Positions 24,103 through 33,549 of a stretch of 64,000 nucleotides of DNA are shown one piece after another; within the stretch, counting starts at the first letter, position 1; every line of letters begins with the position of its first letter. The translations under genes and the position numbers were made by a program. The notes below the pieces were generated by a model. It saw nothing but the letters and a program-made list of their open reading frames with translations. It had not been told where the DNA came from and ran no database searches. The stretch is from contig JAAYDA010000037.1 of assembly GCA_012729505.1 (NCBI GenBank), positions 1 to 64,000 on the forward strand, read 5' to 3'. The DNA comes from Syntrophomonadaceae bacterium. Its GTDB lineage: Bacteria; Bacillota; Syntrophomonadia; Syntrophomonadales; DTU052.

Positions 24103-24121
24103 TATATGTCCTGACAAAAAG

Positions 24122-24168
24122 ACACACTCCCTTGTCAATCTTTCAAAACTTAAGGGAGTGTGTTTTTT
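24122..24168 (+). terminator. Intrinsic terminator of cysK
   Basis: ACACACTCCCTT (24122-24133) pairs with AAGGGAGTGTGT (24152-24163), followed by TTTTT. Confidence 0.85.
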
Positions 24169-24185
24169 ATTGACCAAAAAATATC

Positions 24186-24240
24186 TTGACAAAAACCAAA
24201 TGCTAATTAATAATAAACATGAGATTGACAATCATTATCA
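24186..24240 (+). promoter_or_regulatory. Feo promoter with Fur-type box
   Basis: TTGACA (24186-24191), 17-bp spacer, AATAAT (24209-24214). Just downstream, TGACAATCATTATCA (24226-24240) matches the 7-1-7 Fur box TGATAAT-N-ATTATCA with a single mismatch. Iron-bound Fur would block transcription of the ferrous-iron uptake operon from here. Confidence 0.75.
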
Positions 24241-24282
24241 ATTAGACGCTGGAATTAATTTGGCCTTAAGGGGGGCGAAAAA

Positions 24283-24435
24283 ATGGATCAAATAATTGTT
24301 GGCTTATTAATAGCTTGTGCAGCTGTTTATATACTTAGGCGTATTTACAAAACCATTACCAGGCCTGGATGTGATAGTTGCGGTGGTGGATGTGAAGGGT
24401 GCAAAATTCATATGGAAGAAAATAATTTGAAATAA
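24283..24435 (+). CDS. FeoB-associated Cys-rich membrane protein
   Basis: 50 residues: one N-terminal membrane helix (about 4-22), then a cysteine-rich tail with CDSCGGGCEGC. This is the pattern of the small FeoB-associated family found in Firmicutes feo operons. The ATG follows AAGGGGGG. It is the first gene of the operon after the Fur-type box, 45 nt before feoA. A role in assembling or regulating FeoB at the membrane is assumed for the family, not proven. Confidence 0.8.
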   Translation: MDQIIVGLLIACAAVYILRRIYKTITRPGCDSCGGGCEGCKIHMEENNLK

Positions 24436-24480
24436 ATATTAAATATGGGCATTAAAAAATTATTGTTTTAGGAGGCATAT

Positions 24481-24720
24481 ATGAATTTATCATTAAAGCA
24501 GTTATCACCCGGTGACCGGGCTGTGGTAAAGCAAGTAACAGCTAAAGGACAGATCAGACGCAGAATTGTTGACATGGGAGTAGTTCCTGGTGTTGAGGTG
24601 GAGATGGAACGCAGTGCTCCCTTGGGTGACCCGGTGGAAATCAAAATAGATTCATATCACCTGGCGTTGCGCAAGGAAGAGGCCGACGCCATTACAGTCG
24701 AACTCCTGAGTGTGGTATAG
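24481..24720 (+). CDS. feoA: Ferrous iron transport protein FeoA
   Basis: 79-residue SH3-like cytoplasmic protein (LSPGDRAVVKQV...RIVDMGVVPGVEVEMER...LALRKEEA). Works with FeoB in Fe2+ uptake. AGGAGG lies 8 nt before the ATG. It ends 4 nt before the preferred feoB start, and an alternative feoB GTG start would overlap it. Confidence 0.92.
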   Translation: MNLSLKQLSPGDRAVVKQVTAKGQIRRRIVDMGVVPGVEVEMERSAPLGDPVEIKIDSYHLALRKEEADAITVELLSVV

Positions 24721-24724
24721 GGTT

Positions 24725-26851
24725 ATGAAGAAAAACACTTTGACCATCGCCCTTGCCGGTAATCCTAATTCCGGAAAGACAACCGTATTTAATAATCTGA
24801 CCGGCTCCAATCAACATGTAGGCAACTACCCTGGAGTAACGGTGGAAAAAAAAGAAGGGCGCTTAAAATACAAAGGATATGATATTAAAGTTATTGATCT
24901 GCCGGGAACTTATAGTCTGACTGCCTATTCTCCTGATGAGATTGTGGCCCGTAATGTTATTATTGAGGAAAAACCGGATTTGCTGGTTAATGTGGTGGAT
25001 GCCAGCAATCTTAATAGAAATCTATATCTTACCATGCAGCTCAAAGAGCTGGAAGTCCCCATGATAATGGTCCTTAATATGGCGGATGTGGCGGAACAAA
25101 GCGGAATGATCATTGATTATCATCTTCTCTCAACCTTGTTGGGGATGCCGGCTCTGAGGATGGTAGGGACTCGCAAAGAAGGCATTCAGGAATTGCTTGA
25201 CCTGCTGGTTGGCAGCATCGAGGGTTCTATTAAAAAGGATGTTCGCAGAGTGGGTTATCCGGCAGTATTGGAAGCGGAAATACAGAAATTAGTAGAGATT
25301 CTGCCATCAGAAGATGGGGATATAGGTGGTTCGGGCAGTGTGGTCGCAGGACCTAACGGAATAAAGTATCCATCCCGCTGGGTCGCCATTAAGTTGCTGG
25401 AAAACGATTCTGAAGTAATCAAAAAAGCAGATGCTTTATCCGGAAGTCAAAAAATAATGAAGCAATTGGAGCTTTCCCAGGGAATTGTCAAGAAAGCTTT
25501 GAACCACGATTCGGAGATGGCTATTGTGGAGGGGCGTTATGCTTTTATTCGCGGTGCCACCCGCGAAGCGGTAAGGATTGAAAAGACCGATGGCGTTCCG
25601 GTTACGGAAAAAGTAGATAAGATATTGCTGAATCGGGTATTCGGACTGCCTATATTCCTGGGGATTATGTGGCTGTTGTTTCAGTTGACTTTTACTTTGG
25701 GCACCCCTCTTATGGAAATAATAGAAGCCGGCTTTATGCAGCTGGGCAGTTGGGCCGATCACCAAATGGCCGAGGGTTTATTGAAGTCACTGCTTATTGA
25801 CGGAATCATTGGCGGGGTAGGAGGCGTAGTTGTATTTCTCCCTAATATTGTTTTGCTTTTCATGGGCATTGCCTTTTTGGAAGGGACCGGATATATGGCG
25901 CGGGCCGCATTTGTAATGGATAACATCATGCATCGGATAGGTCTGCATGGGAAATCTTTTGTTCCTATGTTGATTGGCTTTGGCTGTTCCATCCCGGCCA
26001 TCATGGCTACCAGAACTCTTGAGAACCCCAAAGACCGGCTGGTGACTATGCTGGTAACACCGCTGATGAGCTGCGGTGCCAAGCTGCCGGTATACACTTT
26101 ATTGATTGGAGCGTTTTTTGCGCCTCAGGTTGCGGGGAATGTTCTGTTTTCCATCTATTTAATAGGTATTAGCTTGGCTTTGATCATGGCCAAGGTTTTT
26201 CGAACCTGGCTGTTGCCGGGTGAATCCGAACCCTTTGTAATGGAATTGCCCAGCTATAAAATGCCTACACTCAAAGCCATACTCTTGCATATGTGGGAGA
26301 GAGCCTGGCTGTATCTGAGAAAGGCGGGAACCATTATCCTGGCCGCCTCCATTTTGATCTGGACTTTGTTAACCTTCCCGATGGTGGATAGCCAGGGGCA
26401 TGAATATGCCAATGCTCAGCTGCAGTTGGAAAACAGTTATGCCGGCAGAATCGGACGGGTAATTGAACCCGTAATCAGCCCCTTGGGTTTTGATTGGAAA
26501 ACAGGTACCGCACTTATCGCCGGTGTTGCGGCTAAGGAAGTGGTTGTAAGCACCTTAGGCACTTTGTACAGCATTGAAGATGCCGATGCACTGGCGGAGG
26601 AAGAAGCGGGCACAGTTAAGACTTTTGCTGAGCGGGCCCGTGAGCAATCAGGCTTTACGCCCTTTACAGCTTATATATTGATGCTTTTCACCCTGATCTA
26701 TGTACCTTGTATGGCGGCCATAGCTGTTATTAAGCGCGAAACCAATGGCTGGAAATGGCCGGCTTTCACCATAGCATATACTTGTACTCTGGCGTGGGTA
26801 ATTTGCTTTGTTGTATATCAGGGAGGCAAGGCCCTGGGTTTGGGTGTATAG
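24725..26851 (+). CDS. feoB: Ferrous iron transporter FeoB
   Basis: 708 residues. The N-terminal G domain has G1 GNPNSGKT, G3 DLPGTYSL and G4 NMAD; a helical GDP-dissociation domain and a C-terminal permease with Gate motifs follow (GFGCSIPA and SCGAKLPVY), with about 8-10 membrane segments. It imports Fe2+ across the cytoplasmic membrane. ATG at 24725 chosen because it directly precedes the conserved N-terminus; a GTG at 24710 would add five residues and overlap feoA. Ends at a terminator hairpin. Confidence 0.95.
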   Translation: MKKNTLTIALAGNPNSGKTTVFNNLTGSNQHVGNYPGVTVEKKEGRLKYKGYDIKVIDLPGTYSLTAYSPDEIVARNVIIEEKPDLLVNVVDASNLNRNLYLTMQLKELEVPMIMVLNMADVAEQSGMIIDYHLLSTLLGMPALRMVGTRKEGIQELLDLLVGSIEGSIKKDVRRVGYPAVLEAEIQKLVEILPSEDGDIGGSGSVVAGPNGIKYPSRWVAIKLLENDSEVIKKADALSGSQKIMKQLELSQGIVKKALNHDSEMAIVEGRYAFIRGATREAVRIEKTDGVPVTEKVDKILLNRVFGLPIFLGIMWLLFQLTFTLGTPLMEIIEAGFMQLGSWADHQMAEGLLKSLLIDGIIGGVGGVVVFLPNIVLLFMGIAFLEGTGYMARAAFVMDNIMHRIGLHGKSFVPMLIGFGCSIPAIMATRTLENPKDRLVTMLVTPLMSCGAKLPVYTLLIGAFFAPQVAGNVLFSIYLIGISLALIMAKVFRTWLLPGESEPFVMELPSYKMPTLKAILLHMWERAWLYLRKAGTIILAASILIWTLLTFPMVDSQGHEYANAQLQLENSYAGRIGRVIEPVISPLGFDWKTGTALIAGVAAKEVVVSTLGTLYSIEDADALAEEEAGTVKTFAERAREQSGFTPFTAYILMLFTLIYVPCMAAIAVIKRETNGWKWPAFTIAYTCTLAWVICFVVYQGGKALGLGV

Positions 26852-26904
26852 ATATAGATGGCGGTAAACTGATTAAAATGAGCCGATGTATTTTAGAAGT
26901 CTGA

Positions 26905-26943
26905 AAAGTCCTGTGTGGGCAATGCCTGCACAGGACTTTTTAC
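26905..26943 (+). terminator. Terminator of the feo operon
   Basis: AAAGTCCTGTG (26905-26915) pairs with CACAGGACTTT (26929-26939), followed by TTT. It lies 53 bp past feoB and also faces the convergent VTT-domain gene. Confidence 0.75.
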
Positions 26944-26981
26944 AGGTGCAGTTGGATTTATCAGGCGGCTTGAGGGCCCGG

Positions 26982-27602
26982 CTATTCTTTCAAATACCTT
27001 TTTCCTATCCACCAAAAGATGCCGGCAATGGTCAGGGAAAGGAAAAAAGATGCGACTGAGGTTTTGAGATCGATGGCCATGGCACCGGACAGACTGTAAA
27101 TAATGGCAATTGGCAGGAGGCCCAAAAAAGATGAAAGCAGTGTCTGCCGACAGGATAATGATGTCCCGGCCACAATGGACATGGTTTCAGCCAAAATAGG
27201 AATTGGTCTGGTGATAATGATTCCTATGCTTCCCCACTCTACCAGGAAACTTTGGGACTGTTCCCATTCTTCCTGAGAAAACCAGCTTTGAACCAGGGGG
27301 GTCATCCACCTGCCCAGAGAAAATCCTATTAATGTAGCGCCAAGCCCTCCCAGCAGAGAGATTACAGCCCCCAGCCAGATGCCAAACAAAGCTCCGTTAA
27401 CCGTCATAATAATACAGGAGGGGACTGGAATTACCACGTCTGCAGACAGGAGCAGAAAGGCCAGGAATGCTGTCCAGGGACTTTGTTTATTAAACCAGGA
27501 TGCAGGGTCAGCCAGAAAACTGATTTGGGAGTACTCGGCTATAACAGAGGTTACCAAAAGCATGGTCATAATTATGCCAATAACGGCTAAGAAACGCTTC
27601 AC
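26982..27602 (-). CDS. TVP38/TMEM64-type VTT-domain membrane protein
   Basis: 206 residues with about six hydrophobic segments and the VTT/SNARE-associated core (FGIWLGAVISLLGGLGATLIGF; RPIPILAETMSIVAG). The family (TVP38, DedA-related) is involved in membrane lipid or ion homeostasis; the substrate is not known here. A GTG start at 27602 is chosen because GGGGAGG (27610-27616) lies 7 nt upstream; longer in-frame starts exist up to 27743 but without such a site. Convergent with the feo operon. Confidence 0.78.
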   Translation of the reverse strand: MKRFLAVIGIIMTMLLVTSVIAEYSQISFLADPASWFNKQSPWTAFLAFLLLSADVVIPVPSCIIMTVNGALFGIWLGAVISLLGGLGATLIGFSLGRWMTPLVQSWFSQEEWEQSQSFLVEWGSIGIIITRPIPILAETMSIVAGTSLSCRQTLLSSFLGLLPIAIIYSLSGAMAIDLKTSVASFFLSLTIAGIFWWIGKRYLKE

Positions 27603-28046
27603 TTTAATTCCTCCCCAAAGCATGGTGGACAGGCAAACCAATAGGCAAATGTAATTATAAGCCCCATATTCAACCCATCGGTGGTGTTCATAGCTTATCC
27701 TCCCAAAAATACACATTCTTATCTCAATATACTTGGAATACATACGAAACGTTACATTGCTGTTTATTTAGGGTGAGAAGGAACATAAGGGGGTAGCAAA
27801 TTGGGTCAGATAATTACGAATTTGACATTAATTACCATTAGATTACCGCCGATCAGAGCAGCAAAATAAAATACCTATTGCAGGAGTTTAAACAGTAATA
27901 TAGAATATCTATGCTTAAGAATTGGAGTAGTGAAACGCTCTGATTATATGCCCTTGGTGTTAGAATGAGGCGTTTTTGCTTATTTAGTTAAGCGCATAAG
28001 ATATACCAAAACACCAAGACAGATAAAAGGGGAAGGAGAGATTGGG
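27603..28046. other. Divergent intergenic region before formate dehydrogenase
   Basis: Contains the upstream regions of the VTT-domain gene and the formate dehydrogenase operon. A possible attenuator-like hairpin, AAACGCTC...GAGGCGTTTTT (27933-27977), lies about 70 bp before the operon start. No molybdenum-cofactor riboswitch consensus was recognised. Confidence 0.35.
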
Positions 28047-31000
28047 ATGGAAGTAACTCGCCGTGGTTTTCTGAAACTGGTGGGCGGCATATCCGTTGTT
28101 ACATTTGCAACAGGATTGGGAATTGACGCAGCAGCAGCAGAAACCAAAGGGTACGCATTGAAGCTTGAAGGTTGCATAAAGATACCTAGTATCTGTCACT
28201 TTTGTTCAGGCGGATGTAGCTTACTCTTGTACATTAAGAACGGAAAACTGGTTCATCTTGAAGGGGATCCTGATAGTCCAATCAATGAAGGGACATTATG
28301 TTCAAAAGCTTCCAGTTTGGAACAGGTAGCTTATGCTGAACATAGACCGAAGACCCCTCTGTATCGGGCTCCTGGATCTGACCAGTGGGAATCTATTACT
28401 TGGGAAGATGCATATGAGCGTATTGCCAGGAAAACCAAAGAAGTACGGGATAAAACCTGGGTTAGCACTGAAGAGGTAACCGGCGCGGATGGAATTAAAA
28501 AAACAGTGACAGTCAACCGTGCGGAAGGAATCGGTGTTATTGGGTCGGCTGAAATAGATAATGAAGAATCCTATTTGCTTTCAAAATTTAGCCGTTTGAT
28601 CGGCACTCCTTATCACGAACATCAGGCCCGTATTTGACACGCGCCCACGGTGGCAAGTCTGTCACCTTCATTTGGACGCGGTGCCATGACCAACTCCTGG
28701 CAGGATATGCAAAATACTGCATGTTTTTTGATTGCCGGCAGCAACTGTGCCGAGAATCATCCCATTGCAATGAAATGGATTAATAAGGCGAGAGCTAAAG
28801 GCGCTAAAGTGATAGTAGTTGATCCGCGGTTTACGCGTACAGCTTCTCAGGCAGACATTTTTGCGCAAATACGTCCAGGGACTGATATAGCCTATTTAGG
28901 CGCAATGATCAAATATATTATTGATAACCGCGAATATGATGAAAAATATCTCAAGAATTTTACCAATGCTTATTACAAGGTCAGTAAGGATTATAAATTT
29001 GAAGATGGTTTCTTCTCAGGCTTTAATGAAGAAACCCGGAAATATGATACTTCAACCTGGGGATACCAGCTGGGTGCGGACAGAAAGCCGATAATAGCTG
29101 ACAATCTGGAAGATCCGGATACCGTGTTCTCAAAACTAAAAGAGCATTATTCCAGATATACCATGGAGCTGGCGGAAAAGATTACCGGAATGCCTGTTGA
29201 GAAGATTTTGGAAATAACTGAAACCTTCTGCAGAATCAGACCGGGAAGCTTTCTCTATGCTTTGGGAATGACCCAGCATACAACTGCTGTGCAGGGGATC
29301 CGTGCTTATGCTATTATTCAATTGCTGTTAGGGAATATAGGCAAAGCCGGAGGCAGTGTCCAGGCATTGCGCGGTGAGCCCAATGTTCAGGGATCTACCG
29401 ACATGGCCAATCTTATTTCTAATTTACCGGGATATATTCCTTATCCTACTAACGCCCAAAATACTTTGGCGGATTTTCAGCTTAAACATGGATCTGCTCA
29501 GTATAAACCAATGGTCGCACTTCTTAAAGCTTGGTTTGGTGATAATGCCACCGCTGCCAATGACTATTGCTATGATTTGATCCCCAAAACGAACCCAGCA
29601 AATAGTCCTACATTTGTGCAAATGTATAAGAAAATGGGCGAACAGTTCAAGCTGATGTTTAGTGTTGGTTCCAACTCTTTGATTTCCATTCCCGATTGTT
29701 CAGTGGTGGGACCTGCTTACGACAAGCTGGAAATGATGGTGGTTGTGGATATATTCGAAACCGAGACTGCTCAGTTCTGGCGCAGACCGGGGATGAGCCC
29801 TGCGGATTGCCCTACAGAAGTGATTTTTCTGCCGGCAGCCTTCGTGTATGAAAAGGCCGGCAGCATGACCAACTCCTCCCGTTTGATTCAATGGAAAGAA
29901 GCAGCACTGGAACCTCTTAATGGTTGTATGCCTGATCTGGATATTATTGATGAAGTATTTAGAAAAGTAAGGGATTTGTATGCCGGAAGTACAGATCCCA
30001 AAGATGCAGCTATTTTAAAGTCCCGCTGGGATTATGGCCATGTAGCCGATCCGCTAAAAGTGCTGCAGGAGCTTAACGGTTATGATGAAACTACCGGACA
30101 GCTTCTTCCCAACTTAGCTGGTTATTTGAATGGGGCTATCGGTACGGTTTCCACCGGATGCTGGCAATATGCCGGTGTAACCGGCGCCGGGACCAACTTT
30201 GCCGCCCGCCGCGGTGATGCTGATGACTCAGGCCTTCGCCTGGATCGTAATTTCGCCTATGCCTGGCCGGGGAATATACGGGTTTTATATAACCGTGCCT
30301 CTTGTGATGAAAACGGCCAGCCCCTTGATCCTGAACGGGCCTTGATCTGGTGGGATCCTGTACTGGGAGAATGGACAGGAAATGATGGTCCCGACGTGGT
30401 CGATAAAACCAAAGGACCTGATACTCCGGAAGGTAAGCAGGCTTTCCGCTTTAATCCGGAAGGAGCAGGACGCTTATTTACCGCCGCTTATACCAGTTAT
30501 CCTGATGCTGCTGCGGTTATTCCAACCCGTTCGGCAGGCATGACTGTGGATGGACCAATGCCGGAGTTTTTTGAACCGACGGAAAGCCCAACTGAAAACA
30601 TCTTGCATCCCAAAGTATCCAAGAATCCTGTTGCACCGGTAATATCGGAAATAATCGGTTCTTCAGAGGAGTATCCTTATGTGCTGACAACCTATGGCGT
30701 AACCGAGCACTTCTGTGCCGGCGGAATCACTCGCAATATTCCTTATTTGAATGAAATTATGCCCCAGCCTTTTGCAGAAATCAGCACTAAGCTGGCTTAT
30801 AAGCTGGGAATCAAAGAAGGGGATAAGGTAGAAGTATCCTCTGCCCGAGGAAAAGTGGTAGTGCATGCGATGGTTACCGAGCGTATCCAGTCTTATAAGG
30901 TGAATGGCAAGGATGCGGAAACCATTGGGATGCCATGGAGCTGGGGGTTTGCCGGTTTAAGTCCTGGCCCGAGTACGAATAATCTGACAATGTCATCATT

Positions 31001-31061
31001 GGATCCGGGAGCGGGAACTCCTGAATATAAATGTTGCCTTGTCAACATAAGGAGGGCTTAA
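28047..31061 (+). CDS. fdnG: Selenocysteine formate dehydrogenase, catalytic subunit, TAT-exported
   Basis: 1004 residues with the in-frame TGA at 28635-28637 read as selenocysteine (residue 197). A twin-arginine signal (TRRGFLKLVGG) and hydrophobic stretch place it outside the membrane. The 4Fe-4S site uses Cys50, Cys53, Cys57 and Cys85. Selenocysteine in the context ARI-U-HAPTVA ligates Mo or W carried by a bis-pyranopterin cofactor. The C-terminal molybdopterin-dinucleotide-binding domain is present (about 880-1000). It oxidises formate to CO2, or the reverse. Followed by FeS and cytochrome b subunits, FdhE and MoeA. Reading it as two broken genes would be wrong: flanking frames are continuous and the residue is at the family's Sec/Cys position. 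Confidence 0.95.
28635..28666 (+). promoter_or_regulatory. UGA selenocysteine codon with SECIS hairpin (fdnG)
   Basis: TGA at 28635-28637, then 11 nt, then GGTGGC-AAGTCT-GTCACC (28649-28666), a 6-bp stem including one G-U pair, with GU in the loop as in bacterial SECIS elements. Confidence 0.8.
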
Positions 31062-31063
31062 CA

Positions 31064-31879
31064 ATGACGACAAGAAAATTGGTGTTTACAGATACTTCAT
31101 TGTGTACGGGTTGTAAAGCCTGTTCTGTAGCTTGTAAAGCCTGGAACGATCTGCCGCCGGAAAAGACCGATTTTGTTACCAGCTATCAGGTACAAAAAGA
31201 AACTACTGCGAAAACATGGACGTATATCAGCTTTCATGAAAAATTCGCTAATGGCAAAATGACTATGCGGATGTTTAAACATCAGTGTTATCATTGTGCT
31301 GATCCTTCTTGTATGAAAGCTTGTTCTTCTGATGCAATTTATAAAACAGAATCGGGATATACTTTAATTGACCATGATAAGTGTATTGGTTGTGGTTATT
31401 GTGTTTCAAGCTGCCCTTGGGAAGTACCCATGGTCGATCCTGAAACCAAGAAGAGTTATAAATGTACCGGCTGTATTGACCGGGTCGAAAACGGAATGCT
31501 GCCGGCTTGTGCCTTTACTTGTCAGCCAGGGGCAATTCAATTTGGCGAATATAATGAAATGATTAAAAAAGCCAGAATTCGCCTGGCGGAAGTGCTGGAA
31601 TTCTACCCTAATGCTAATCTCTACGGTGAGAAGCTAATGGGCGGGACGAATTATGTCTATCTGCTGTTAGATAAACCCGACACTTATGGTCTGCCTAAGA
31701 ATCCTTCTACTCCGTGGTCTTTGACACTCTGGAAGAGTGTTATCCATCCTTTAGGCGGTGTAGCTATTGGTGCCGCTGCATTGGCTGTAATTGCCGGAGT
31801 CGCTTCTAACGCTGCTTTGGGAAATTATAGAGCGAAAAAAGAAAACGCTGAAAACTCCCATATGGAAGGAGGCGAATAG
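31064..31879 (+). CDS. fdnH: Formate dehydrogenase iron-sulfur subunit
   Basis: 271 residues with four 4Fe-4S cysteine groups (CTGCKACSVAC, CYHCADPSC, CIGCGYCVSSC, CTGCIDRVENGMLPAC) and a C-terminal membrane anchor (about 225-255). It carries electrons from the catalytic subunit to the cytochrome b. ATG at 31064 with AAGGAGGG 8 nt upstream, 3 nt after the fdnG stop. No own signal peptide; probably co-exported with FdnG through the TAT system, as known for this enzyme class. Confidence 0.92.
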   Translation: MTTRKLVFTDTSLCTGCKACSVACKAWNDLPPEKTDFVTSYQVQKETTAKTWTYISFHEKFANGKMTMRMFKHQCYHCADPSCMKACSSDAIYKTESGYTLIDHDKCIGCGYCVSSCPWEVPMVDPETKKSYKCTGCIDRVENGMLPACAFTCQPGAIQFGEYNEMIKKARIRLAEVLEFYPNANLYGEKLMGGTNYVYLLLDKPDTYGLPKNPSTPWSLTLWKSVIHPLGGVAIGAAALAVIAGVASNAALGNYRAKKENAENSHMEGGE

Positions 31880-31881
31880 GA

Positions 31882-32592
31882 ATGGAACCGACATTTAAAA
31901 AATCTGATAAAATATTTCGTTTTACTGTAGGAGAACGAGTAGCTCATTGGTCCCATGCCATTTCATTCTTCATATTACTGTTTACAGGCTTAGGCATGAT
32001 TTCCATGTTCTTTAGACCGGCCGTAGGTATAGTCGGCGGGATTGACGTTGCTCGTAATATTCATCGGGTTGTAGCTGTATTATTTGTGGTCGTGTTTGTA
32101 GTTAACCTCTTTATCGGTGAAGGCGGACGTAATGTTCGCGCGTGGGTTAGAGAGATCCTGGCTTTTGACAAAAAAGATTTAGCCCACTTCATGATTTTCC
32201 CCTTTGAATTCTTTGGTTTGCATAGGCCATATCCTCCGCAGGGGAAGTTCAATGGGGGGGAAAAGTTTAACTCCGCACTCATGATTACAGGTATGGTTTG
32301 CCTGGTCATAACCGGATTTATGATGTGGTTTCCCACAGCTATTCCGCGTGTCATTCTGCAATGGGCTTACCCGGCACATGCAGGCTTTGCCTTATTGCTG
32401 ACTGCGGTATTACTGGCTCATTTGTATCTCAGTCTGCTGCATCCTGATTCAAATCAGGCGCTAAAGGGCATGTTTAATGGGTATGTACCGGCTAAATTTG
32501 CTTATGAGCATTATGAGAAATGGTATTATAAAGTGAAAAGTGAAGAAAATGTGAAGGAACAAGCGAAAAGGGAGATTGCTGCTGATGGATAG
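31882..32592 (+). CDS. fdnI: Formate dehydrogenase cytochrome b subunit
   Basis: 236-residue membrane protein with about four helices and histidines suited to haem b binding (RVAHWSHAISFF, NIHRVVAV, AHLYLSLLHPD). It passes electrons to the menaquinone pool or another membrane carrier. It begins 3 nt after fdnH and overlaps the fdhE start by 8 nt. Confidence 0.9.
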   Translation: MEPTFKKSDKIFRFTVGERVAHWSHAISFFILLFTGLGMISMFFRPAVGIVGGIDVARNIHRVVAVLFVVVFVVNLFIGEGGRNVRAWVREILAFDKKDLAHFMIFPFEFFGLHRPYPPQGKFNGGEKFNSALMITGMVCLVITGFMMWFPTAIPRVILQWAYPAHAGFALLLTAVLLAHLYLSLLHPDSNQALKGMFNGYVPAKFAYEHYEKWYYKVKSEENVKEQAKREIAADG

Positions 32593-33325
32593 CAATAAAA
32601 GCAAATTTGTCGATGATGAAAATATGAAACAGGCTTATCAAAAGTATGAACTTCTGAAAAATGAAGTAGAACAATGGCAGCAGGAGCGAGGCTCATATTG
32701 GTCTGCGCAGATTAGTTTAGCCGAGCAACCGCCGTATTTATCTATTGTGGATTTACCTTCAGAAGCGATTATCGAGCTTTGGCAGCGATTAAATCTCGTT
32801 GCCAAAGCAGAGATTTCGGAGTCTGCTCTTAAAGAGATGTTGGAACAATTTAATAGCGGACAAAACCCCATGGATGCTGAAATGACCACCCGTGTTCAAA
32901 TGGCAGTAAGCGGGGTAGCAAAGCTTGCCAGCTTGATGGCTGATAATAAAACTATAATCAAACTTCAGAGCAATACCGTGTGCCCGGTTTGCGGAGAACA
33001 GTCAATGCTGGCTGCTATAACACCGCCCAACGGGAAAAGAATGATGCAATGCACCCTCTGTGGGTTTGAATGGGCCGTAAAGCGGGTAGGATGTTTGTTC
33101 TGCGAAAGTGAAGATGCAAAACAACAAATTTATCTCCAAAACGAAGCATTTCCAAATGTTGAAATGGTAGTATGCCAGACCTGCGGACAGTACTTCAAGG
33201 AGATTGATGCCAGGGAATTGGCTGACAAGGATTATCTGTGGGAAGATTTAAAATCCCTTCAACTGAATTTTGCAACAAAACTCTGGCTGAAAGAACAGGG
33301 CAAGAATCCCAAACTTGTTAATTAG
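32585..33325 (+). CDS. fdhE: Formate dehydrogenase accessory protein FdhE
   Basis: 246 residues. The C-terminal half has four CxxC pairs (CPVCGEQ, CTLCGFE, CLFCESE, CQTCGQY), the rubredoxin-like metal site of FdhE. Needed in other bacteria for activity of respiratory formate dehydrogenases. The ATG overlaps the fdnI stop (ATGGATAG), with AGGGAG 10 nt upstream. Confidence 0.85.
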   Translation: MDSNKSKFVDDENMKQAYQKYELLKNEVEQWQQERGSYWSAQISLAEQPPYLSIVDLPSEAIIELWQRLNLVAKAEISESALKEMLEQFNSGQNPMDAEMTTRVQMAVSGVAKLASLMADNKTIIKLQSNTVCPVCGEQSMLAAITPPNGKRMMQCTLCGFEWAVKRVGCLFCESEDAKQQIYLQNEAFPNVEMVVCQTCGQYFKEIDARELADKDYLWEDLKSLQLNFATKLWLKEQGKNPKLVN

Positions 33326-33353
33326 TCTAAAAGGAATGTAGAATTGAAGCAGT

Positions 33354-33489
33354 TTTATCCGATGACTAATCTGCCCTAGGCCCCCCGCCTCTATAGGCGG
33401 CGGGTGCCCAAGGGCAGTTAAGTCCTTGGATCCGTGCGACTAAGATTCAGACGGAGTCAAGACTCCACCTGAATCAAGTCTTACTTTAT
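33354..33489 (+). repeat. Two-hairpin interspersed element, copy 1
   Basis: About 136 bp from TTTATCCGATGACTAA to CTTACTTTAT. Hairpin A: CTGCCCT...AGGGCAG outer stem with inner CCCGCC/GGCGGCGGG. Hairpin B: GATTCAG...CTGAATC with inner GGAGTC/GACTCC, perfectly paired in this copy. Other copies: 44484, 56350, 60760 and a shortened inverted one at 58014. It lies after fdhE. Confidence 0.85.
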
Positions 33490-33491
33490 AG

Positions 33492-33530
33492 TGAGCACGA
33501 AATAAGCTCTTTGCGGCTATTTCGTGCTCA
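33492..33530. terminator. Bidirectional hairpin between fdhE and moeA
   Basis: TGAGCACGAAATA (33492-33504) pairs perfectly with TATTTCGTGCTCA (33518-33530). It lies between convergent fdhE and moeA, directly after repeat copy 1. Confidence 0.7.
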
Positions 33531-33549
33531 TTCATTTTCATGTTACCGG

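Noticed and set aside
28635-28637. In-frame stop splitting the formate dehydrogenase as a pseudogene
   Set aside because: It matches the family's selenocysteine site, with intact frames on both sides and a SECIS hairpin.
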